This document shows, in pieces, positions 56,086 through 64,000 of a stretch of 64,000 bases of DNA. The position numbers were made by a program, and so were the translations under genes. Each line of letters opens with the position of its first letter. Position 1 is the stretch's first letter. Source of the DNA: Amoebophrya sp. A120 (Eukaryota; Sar; Dinophyceae; Syndiniales; Amoebophryaceae); assembly GCA_905178155.1 (NCBI GenBank), contig CAJINV010000009.1, positions 1,961,373-2,025,372 of the forward strand. Reading direction: 5' to 3'. Below the pieces are notes generated by a model. It did no database searches. It had not been told where the DNA came from and saw only the letters and a program-made list of their open reading frames with translations.

Positions 56086-59000
56086 CTATGTATTGATTTG
56101 CAGGCATCGAAGACCGTCAAGCACCGCAGCGATGCCGATGGATTCGTCACAGCCACCGGCTTGTTCTCCTACAGTTTCACCGTCTTTCTCCGACGAGGAG
56201 TGTCGTCCTGCAGCTTTCTGCCCCGCACGCACCACTCGCGTCAGATACAGCAAGGCCTCATCAAGCGGTCCTGCTTTCGGGGTGTCCCTGCCATCGATCA
56301 TCTGCGAAAGCGTGAGCGGACTCATCGGGTCGGGTGACCGCGCGCGTGCGTCGCAAAAATGTTCCCAAGATGAAAACACGGGAAACCGGTCAGACTCTTC
56401 CTCGTCGATCTGCATCTGCTCCTGGTCTTCATCACAATTCTTCGCCTCGTCGCGCCCCCGCGAGGAGCCAGCCGCCACGTGGTTCATCTCCGCGTTCGTA
56501 AAAGAACCCGTGTCGACGTCTTGTTCCAGACACAAGTCCCGATGCTGTGACCGTTTGCCGCCCAGGTCGCTTTCCACCGCCGTTCCACCAAGGCAAAGCA
56601 TGCCAAGAAGTTCGCGACCAAATTCTCTGCTGGGCATCATGTTCCACAACGAGGAGACCATGCACGAGTCGTGACTTTCAGTTTCGTTTCCAGAATACTC
56701 TCCAGCACGTGCCGGCGAACATTCGTCCTTCATCGTGTGAGCTTGTTGTTGTTTTATTATCTCCAGTTTTCTCATTATCATTTGCTGCAGAATGTTTGCC
56801 TGGAGAAACTCCACTTTCCGCTTCTCCAGCACCTGCCTCACGTACACCTGGTTGCAGTCGTGTCTCCGCAAGAGTGCCCGTTCGTGCAGCTGCTTCCACT
56901 CTTTGTCTATCTGCTCCGCAGTCCAGCGTCTGCCCTCGTCCAGTTCGCACAAGTCACATGGCAGTTGCAGCCCCCGTCTCGCGATGCACAATAAAGGGAG
57001 GTCTACTCTGGCGTAAAACTCCTCGCACATCACCTGTCTATCCCGCAGGAGCTCGGCGAAAACGGGTGCAGAGTCAAGGCGGCGACGCGCGTGTTCCACC
57101 AGGTCGCGGAACAAAACGCGACCAAGCACCAGGCGGCGGTGTTGATGGGCGGGGAGTTTCGGCTGCAACACCTCTTGCGCTATGCTGTGCAAAAGTATCG
57201 CACTCGTACTAATTGCAACCATGCATGACAAATCTTGTTTCTTAGCGAAATCAGCATTACAAATTCCATTTTTCCTTCTGGGAAAATTTGTATTGCGATT
57301 CATGCTAGTACGATACTTTTGCAATGCATATGCGCGACGAACTGCTGCTGCTCCACTTTCTCCTCAGCGGTCAACTCCTCGTCGTCCAGAACTTCATTGG
57401 AAAGCCGGCGGCGCAATCCGTCGAATTCCCGCTCGAGATTCACGAAGTACTCTGTCAACAAGCTCGCCACGCGAGCCGAGGCGGGATTTGAAGACCGAAA
57501 TACCAGGTGGCTCTTAGACGTACTTGCACTTCTTTGCGATTGCGACAGCGACTCTTCATCCGTAGAAGAACTACCTTGCTGTTGCTGTACGACAGGAGGA
57601 GGTCGAGAGCCTTCAGCATCCGGCTTCGAAGCAGCACTACTTGTGACTGCAGCACCGCCGCTGCTTGTACCCACGGTGCCCGCGCCGCGTCCTCCTGCTG
57701 TTCTTGTTGACTCAGTGCCTTCACAGGAAGATGTTGAAATCGGCTCCATTATGCCAAAGCCTGCCCTGAAATGATGGAGCTCCAAGGCGTACAGGAGCAA
57801 CTTTTCGACTCTCTCACGATGCATCTGCAACGCGCCCGCGTCATCGCCAAGCAGCGAAAGCTGTCGTTCCTGCTCCTCTTCCGCGAGGAGTGTGTCGCAC
57901 TGCTTCAGAGTGTTTAGCAGGTCCTCGAGAAACGTCGTGCCCACGATTGAGTCTGTTCTCGCGTCAGGACGATACTGCCTCTCCAGGAGTTCGCCCGCGT
58001 TGACCCACCGGTCGTCTTGAAGCAGGTGTTTGTACGCAACGTCGAGTGCCTTGAATTGGTCGCCGATGGGATCGGCATCGGGTTCTGCTGGAGCGTCAAG
58101 TCTATAGCCCGCGTGGCCTTGCGCTTGTGCCTCCATCTCCATCTCCTCCTGGTCAAGGACGTCTTGCTTTTCCGACCGCACCGCAGCCGTCAAGGCAGGG
58201 CTGGTTTGAGCCGATCCGCTACGACTAGTAGCGGGGGAACTTGTTCTGAGCGAAGGAGCGGGGCTGGAGGCGAGTTGCCAGGAAAAGCAAGGCGCCGCAG
58301 ACGAGCTCGAGCAGGAGCTAGAAGACGAGAAAGCACCATCATCTGCAACATTGGAGATCGCGTCTTGGCCGCTTGCCCGCTGGTGCCCGTCCTTCATGAT
58401 CTGGGGTTGTTGTAGTTTTTCGTGTTCCTGTTTCTGCAAATAAAAAGGCGATGCTCGTTGTCGTGCGTCAAGAGGACGTAAGAACGCCGCATTAATCGTC
58501 TCATCTCCGCAATAAACTACATCTTGCACAGCACCAGCACTCCTATGCACTTGCACGTCACGCCCTTCTAGTCCTTCTTTTGCCTTCACAAGAAGGGATG
58601 TTACCGACCGGAGTTTCTTGCTCCCGCGGGCTGGGCTGCTAGCGCTAGGCGTTGTAGACTTCGATGAAGAGGTCGGAGCAACGGTTTCTGCATAGGGCGA
58701 TCCGCCTGATGTCGCTCCGGGCGACAGCACTAGGGAGGCATTGGAGGGAGCATCCTCCTCCCGTGATGCGAAATCCAGAAACTCGGCAATGCCAGCTCCA
58801 CGGTCTACAACTGTTGTATTAAGTGTGACAGGACGAGAAATCTTCGGCTGGCGAAGGATCTCCTCAGTGGGGTCTTCCCCAGTTCCTCGTACTTCTACTT
58901 GTGGAGGTCCCCCTGTGACTCCTTGCGTGGTGGCTTGCTCACTCGATGGAGAGCCCGTACTAGATTGGTGATGTTGATGCTCTGCTATTGTTTTCAAAAA

Positions 59001-59246
59001 AGAAAGCTGCGGTTGTTGTACGCCACGCGCGGCACCAGATATAGAACAAGTAGCGGGCACTAGTAGCAGAAATGGCAGCTTCATGAACGCGAAAATTGGC
59101 CGTGTTCTGCTCCTTGTTCCGGTCATACTGTTTGTTGCGACCGCGCTCTGTCGTCTTCTCGTGCGGACGGGGTTGCTGGAAAACTTCCGGGTAATTCCGG
59201 AGTTTTTCTCATCCGAAGCTGGTGCTGGAAGAGTTACACTGCGCAT
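56086..59246 (-). CDS. Coiled-coil / low-complexity protein, probably secretory
   Basis: Exons 59246-57331 and 57175-56086 give 1001 residues (3006 nt). The intron is an element of 150 bp plus one 5-bp repeat, and excision joins EQQQFVA-QEVLQPKLPAHQ. A second ATG at 59084 starts MKLPFLLLVPATCSISGAAR, a good signal peptide, so the mature start may be there (947 residues). The longer form adds a basic, Ser/Arg-rich leader. Residues about 100-400 are Ser/Thr/Pro-rich. Two helical parts follow: about 405-500 (KALDVAYKHLLQDDRWVNAG, NTLKQCDTLLAEEEQERQLS) and about 600-790 (VASLLTEYFVNLEREFDGLR, KEWKQLHERALLRRHDCNQV). The tail is acidic. No family is recognised. Confidence 0.65.
57181..57330. mobile_element. 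150-bp introner-like element
   Basis: Starts TATGCTGTGCAAAAGTATCG. The opposite end reads TATGCATTGCAAAAGTATCG inward, giving near-perfect ~20-bp inverted repeats. Flanked by TGCGC at 57176-57180 and 57331-57335. The interior has GCATGACAAAT and GCATTACAAAT. Read without removal, the host frame hits a stop within the element. Confidence 0.9.
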
Positions 59247-60367
59247 TTTGTTCTTGCCAATTGGTTTTTAGTTGCTTTTCTGAGTGAAGGCAAGGTGAGA
59301 CAGGCCCTGCCTGGCGGGGGTACGAGAATGAGAATTAACAATACAACAGGGAAGCGAGAGGTTTGCAACAATCGTGGCGCGACCACATGTAGATGTACTA
59401 ACACGACGGAAGAAAAATTCAAATGGTATTTAGTACTTAATACGACTGATTGCGATTGATCATACACAGGGCTCAAGACATTTGCGTTTGCCACCTTCAA
59501 TTGAAAAAAATAATAAGAAGCAGGGGTACAACTTAATCAAGAAAAATAATCAAACACAAACAGCAGTCAACACCTAAAAAAATCATCAGTTGAAATCCCA
59601 ACAAGATAATTGCAGCAGCAACAACATCATCACGGGGCTGTAAAAATAAATCTCGGAGGGTAGCAGGCAAATAATGACACAAGAGCTTCAAAAAAAATGA
59701 AAAAGCGTGCCTCATATAGTGGCGCGCGAGGAAGTTAAAAGCGTTACAATGAATGAAGAGCAAAACTGCAACTGGGGGAAAGGAAAACTGCAAATCTCTT
59801 AACCCTTAATGATATTACTTTCCTGATTGTGATTCACATTATGAGTCTGATTGGAAGATGAGAAACAAAAATAAAACTATGTATAACTAAATAAAAGATA
59901 AAACGGCATGCGTGCGGCACACTGCGTGCCCGTGGTGCTGGAGTAAGTTCAACACCAGTAGTTGAGAGCGACAGACAGGCAACTCCGGCTGCTGCCGCGA
60001 CTAGAAGTGCCAGCCCCCGCTGTGGCACTTTCTTAATGCGGATTATGTGGCGAATCAATGTTTGAAAGTGCCCGATTTCAGATCTGTAGGCCAAGAAAGA
60101 TACGAGCGTCAATCTATCAGGTAAAGGCACCTGTGTTCTACCAACCGCTCTTTCCTCGAAGATGATCCTCAATGATGTTCTTTAGTCTGGGTGGCTGTAG
60201 CTGTTACACAATCAGGATCTGCTGCTGATTCTGTGCTGGCACCTCCACCTCTTTTCGAAATAGAAGACCTGTGTGAAGTCGTGCCAGCTCCTTCTGGTCT
60301 TAGCAGCTTCCTCGCAGAGGGGAGTTATGGGAGATGAGCGAGGAGTTTCTTGTTCTTTCACTTGCAG
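59247..60367. other. Intergenic, no gene seen
   Basis: AT-rich stretch at 59450-59900, presumably promoter of the coiled-coil gene and 3' untranslated sequence of the glycosyltransferase gene. No repeats or RNA genes recognised. Confidence 0.5.
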
Positions 60368-63300
60368 TTAGACAACGAAATGCTTCAGTCCATACTGGAT
60401 TTTTGGGCGGACCAGAGACTCCAGAACTGAATACGGCACAGTCAAATTTCTATCCCTTCCGAGCGCCAGGCGCTTGGAAAACTCTTCCGTCAGATGGACG
60501 CCACGGAATCGCTCCTCGCCAAAGTCGTCGTAGGGGTTGTCCAACGGCAGGTCGGGAACCCCGATTTGCAGATTGTCGTACGTGACCCCCGCTTTCCGCA
60601 AGAAGTCTGAGTAGTACCCCATGCTCCGACGGCTCGGCAACCGATCGTAGTGCGGGCTTGACGATGTCGGACTTGTTGTTGGCACCTGGCGTTGTGCGGC
60701 AGCTCTTGTTGTGCTGATCGGAACACCAGTTTCTTGACTTCCTTCCGCTCTACCCGTAGCAAGATATGGATCGAGATTTTTTTCATCACCCGCCGAGTAG
60801 TACGTGGCGATGGTGTCATTTCCAAGCCTTTTGCAATGGATTTCCTTGTACCGGTCGGGGTACAGCCGGCGACGCCGCAGAACCTCGTGGTGGGCATAGG
60901 AGTTCTGCTATTCGCTGAAAATCGTTCATCCCCAACCACATTTTGCATGACAAAAGTCGGCTCCCACTTCACTCGCGCGCGCGCGCGCACGACCATGTCC
61001 TGCATGACAAATTGGATGGGACTGCTTGAGTTCCAGGGAATATCTGCGTCCGGTCCCAGGAAAGGGATATGCTGCTATCTGCGGTGCGGAACACCCAAGG
61101 TTCCATCTCTTGCCACATCATGCCCTTCAACGCGTCGCACCGCCAGTGATCCTGTGATTTCTTTTCCTGCTTTTCCACTGAATTTATGTCTGCACGATCT
61201 TCAGGCTCTACATTTCGTAAACTACCACGTTTCTGCTCTCCCACTTCGTCCTTCTCCGCACCGGTGGCGGCGACCGCGGCCCCTTCGCCGAGACTGATTT
61301 CGATCATGTAACTTTTGTTGCCCGGTCGCATGAAAATGGTGTTCACGATGTCGGCTCCGTGCATGGCAATCACGATGAAGGCCCGGTGCATCAACCGCAT
61401 CTGCTCGCAGGGCGTCTTCGAGGTCATCTTCACGCGCTGAAACTCGATTTGCGTGCGAAATTCTTTGTATTGCAGCTGGAATCTCTGCAAAATCTCCTGC
61501 AGGTTCGTGATCTGCCGGTTGTTGCCATCTTTTTCCATAAACAAGACCAGAAGCTTGCTGCTTGACGTTCTTCGCGGCATTCCCTTTTCAAGATTCTGGT
61601 CTGGTGCGGATCTTCTAGTACTATCCGGTTGTAGTTCTCTTTTGCTCGTTGGATCTTGCACGTGGTGGCTGTCCTGGTTTATGATTCCGCATTCCGCCCA
61701 GACCAGCTCCCGGAATCGTGCCAGTGCTTCTGGGGTGCTGATACCGTCGTGGGCGCGCTGCACGACGAAACTCGGATATCCAACCTCCTGGATTGTGGTA
61801 ACCGCGGCTGAAAGAAATTTCAATCTCTTCCGCTTTCTCTTTCGAAAAGTTGTTCCCCCGTTATTTGATGGTTCTATAGGTGAAGAACCTGGTCTCTGGC
61901 GTGGTGGTTCCCTCGTGCCACTCGTAGTCGACATAGAGAGCAGGTGGGGCGGATCAGCACCCGCGTAAAAGGCTCGCTCCTCGTCGTCGAGCATGACTTC
62001 GCCTAGGCTACTATCTCGGAAAGCGTCAGCAGCATTCTGCTCAGGCGCTGTCTCGAATGTTGCTTCAACAGCCGCTGCATCACTCTGTGCAACCTCGTTG
62101 GCTGAAAGGCTATGATGAGGCTTTTGCGCCGTCTCGTGTGGCGTGGTGAGCAAAGATGTTGAACCATGATCGTCGTCCGCGTCCTCAGCGTCTATTCCGT
62201 AAGGTGATGTGCCATCGGTGTGCTCGGCGCTGCCTCCGTCGTGTTCCATTTCTTCTTTCGGCACCGCGTAATCGTAGCCATAAAGCAAAAACTGGTGCTG
62301 CCGTTCCGTATCATACATGGGAACGTTTTGCTTCGACGCGTCAAACTTGCTCATGGAACTATCAACATCTTCACTCCTACTCTCTACTTCATCGCCGTTA
62401 ACGTCGGTGTTCGAAGATGTTTTCGGTAGCGGGTCGTACTTCCAATCGATGCAGTGTCTCCCGGTGATGCTTGTTTTGATGAATTCCCTGTCCAGAGGCC
62501 CGTGGTAATCCATGAAGTAGGGCGGATCCAGGTACATGCAGAACTCGACCGCGCTCCAAATGTGGGCGAATTTCTCGCGCAAGTGCTTGAACAAAACGTC
62601 CAGCAGGAACTTGTTGTGCGGCAACAGCGAGTGAAAGTCCTGCAGAAATTTCGTTGGGAGGATAAAGGGCTGCAGGTTTTCCCGCTCGATCCAGGTCAAA
62701 AACCAGTCACTGGTGAAGAGCTCGAAGAACCAGATCACCATCCGCGTGAAGTGACTGATGTTCTGCCACTCTGAGGCCATGACCACGATCGTGTTGCTAA
62801 ACTCCTTCACGGGATTCACCGGGAAAACGTGGTAGGGGTCGAAAGGGAGCTTGTCATCTTGCTCGTGTTCAACAGCAAAACGGCTCGAGGAGGATATTGA
62901 CGGTGTACTGCTCTGAAGATCGTCGGGCGCTTGTAGTTCGTTCACCTGATCACGTCCTTGAAGATCCTCTCCTTCACTACGAAGAACACCATGATCACCA
63001 GTTGCGCCCAGTCGTTCCTTCTCCCGATCCACCTCTTCCGCGAAGGCTTTCCGCCAGGTCTGGCGGTGGTAAAACTCCACACTGTCCTCGTCTTGAATGA
63101 TCCCGCTCAGGTTCGACACGAACGGAAAATCCTCGATCGGCCGCCCCGTGCGGGACGCGATCAGGTCGTTACTCGGGTTGCCCCGGCGAAACCAGATGTT
63201 GCTCGCGTCCCGATCCGGAATGCGGATCACCTTTTCGCGGATCATGGTGGACAGAAAGTTAGTCACCTCCGTCACCGTTACCGCGGTGAAATTCTTATTC

Positions 63301-63590
63301 TGTGCTTTTGTTGCAGGTGGTCGCTCACTATCCTCTGGTCGCGCGGCGGTCGAAGAAGAACTTTCTGCGACGACGCTGCTGGGGTGGTCCTGGTCGTCCA
63401 CGCGCTGGAGATGCTGTTCCGTTGGAGAAGAAAGCTGGAACACATCTGGTATGCCGAACCGCACCACACCCTTTGGATACCGGTCGGATCCGTGCACGAG
63501 AAAAGTCTCGTACCCGCGCGTTTCCCATATCCGATCCGGAAATCTTCGAAAGTACTTCTGGTTCAGAACGCGGAACAACGGCCATAACAT
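60368..63590 (-). CDS. GT61 (DUF563)-type glycosyltransferase
   Basis: Exons 63590-61043 and 60903-60368 give 1027 residues (3084 nt). Excision of the 134-bp element plus one 5-bp repeat joins SLSWDRTQ-NSYAHHEVLRRR. The recognisable part is about residues 600-770: PSFVVQRAHDGISTPEALAR, SSKLLVLFMEKDGNNRQITN, a Glu-containing EQMRLMHRAFIVIAMHGADI and VNTIFMRPGNKSYMIEI. This is the ILxxR-x(n)-RxIxN ... EQ..L...A..xxxHGA.L.N..F..PG...xEI pattern of family 61 (EOGT and plant xylosyltransferases), which transfers sugars in the ER/Golgi. The N-terminal 400 residues include WFFELFTSDWFLTWIERENL and a PFDPYHVFPVNP stretch. Acidic/Ser linkers make it larger than typical GT61 enzymes (about 450-600 residues). 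No clear N-terminal membrane anchor is visible, so an upstream exon may be missing. Confidence 0.7.
60909..61042. mobile_element. 134-bp introner-like element
   Basis: TATTC...GAATA, flanked by TCTGC at 60904-60908 and 61043-61047. The inverted ends are weak beyond 5 bp, but both sides carry TTTGTCATGC-type words like 43953-44067. A (CG)n run (CGCGCGCGCGCGCGC near 60974-60988) lies in the middle. Confidence 0.8.
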
Positions 63591-63768
63591 GTTTACTTAG
63601 ACGGAAAAATAAACAAGCAACGGACTAACTTCTACGAAGAGATGCATCAATACATGGACGATTCTTAGTCGGTCGAGAGCCGAACAAAAGCACTCCTGGA
63701 GCTGCAGGCTGAGGGAAGGTTTTACCGAAGCAAATCAATGCAAAAGAAAAAGGAGCTAATCGGCCGTC
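63591..63768. other. Short intergenic gap
   Basis: Separates the GT61 gene from the partial gene at the right edge; nothing recognised. Confidence 0.4.
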
Positions 63769-64000
63769 CTAGTCGCACTCGCAATACTGGCTCTGGTGCT
63801 GCGTAATTTTCCGGTGATAATATTCAAGGGAGTATCCGTTGTATCCGCCGTGTGTTTTCAAATTGGCCAGGGCGCCAAGCTTCTCGACGATGTCCATCGG
63901 GGTCAGCGTTTCGAAATATCTGTTCACTGCGGATCGCTGGTCCGATCTAGATCCCGACTTGCGTGTCGTGCAGAGATTCAAAAGATTCTTCGCGCGCTGC
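63769..64000 (-). CDS. 3' end of an unidentified gene
   Basis: The minus frame is open from the window edge to TAG at 63769-63771, giving 76 C-terminal residues with a balanced, protein-like composition (RYFETLTPMDIVEKLGALAN, GGYNGYSLEYYHRKITQ, ending YCECD). No start is present in the window and no family is recognised from this piece. Confidence 0.55.
   Translation of the reverse strand, partial: QRAKNLLNLCTTRKSGSRSDQRSAVNRYFETLTPMDIVEKLGALANLKTHGGYNGYSLEYYHRKITQHQSQYCECD

Overview
The window is nuclear DNA of a eukaryotic microbe. Genes are interrupted by ordinary GT-AG introns (about 80-290 bp), intergenic DNA is rich in repeats, and many proteins carry long low-complexity (Ala/Gln/Ser/Pro) stretches. 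Eleven supported genes all lie on the minus strand. Only a LINE fragment and one short ORF at the left edge are on the plus strand. Such one-way gene order, together with introns that look like inserted transposable elements, best fits an alveolate of the dinoflagellate/Syndiniales type (Amoebophrya-like genomes are known for invasive introns). This placement is an inference, since no rRNA or other marker gene is present.

Layout: 1-1185 LINE C-terminal fragment; 1614-2225 small lysine-rich ORF; 2622-6628 secreted proline-rich protein whose coding exon is split by a 2.9-kb element (3121-6045) filled with three satellite arrays; 8104-9233 GNAT acetyltransferase; 9437-12953 large low-complexity protein; 13-19.6 kb gene-poor DNA holding a 2.8-kb inverted-repeat element (14067-16873); 19613-28206 ten-exon DDX60/Ski2-type RNA helicase; 30136-33555 LRR protein with a PUB-like C-terminus revealed by a third exon; 34682-35860 single-span membrane protein; 36396-40856 secretory methyltransferase-like protein; 41492-53958 one giant 3970-residue EF-hand/repeat protein; 56086-59246 coiled-coil protein; 60368-63590 GT61 (DUF563)-type glycosyltransferase; 63769-64000 3' end of another gene.

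The main result is a family of element-like introns. Six insertions (3121-6045, 43953-44067, 44145-44423, 50558-50702, 57181-57330, 60909-61042) each sit inside a coding exon. They start TATCC/TATGC/TATTC, end in the complementary GGATA/GCATA/GAATA, and are flanked by a perfect 5-bp direct repeat. Removing the element plus one copy of the repeat restores the reading frame every time; spliced lengths are exact multiples of three (for example 11913 nt for the giant gene). None allows a GT...AG intron, so removal must be non-canonical. The elements work in both orientations, and one has grown to 2.9 kb.

The genes do not form an obvious pathway. Several products look secretory or membrane-associated (proline-rich protein, methyltransferase-like protein, GT61 enzyme, membrane protein, perhaps the coiled-coil protein); others are intracellular (DDX60-like helicase, LRR/PUB-like protein, GNAT).
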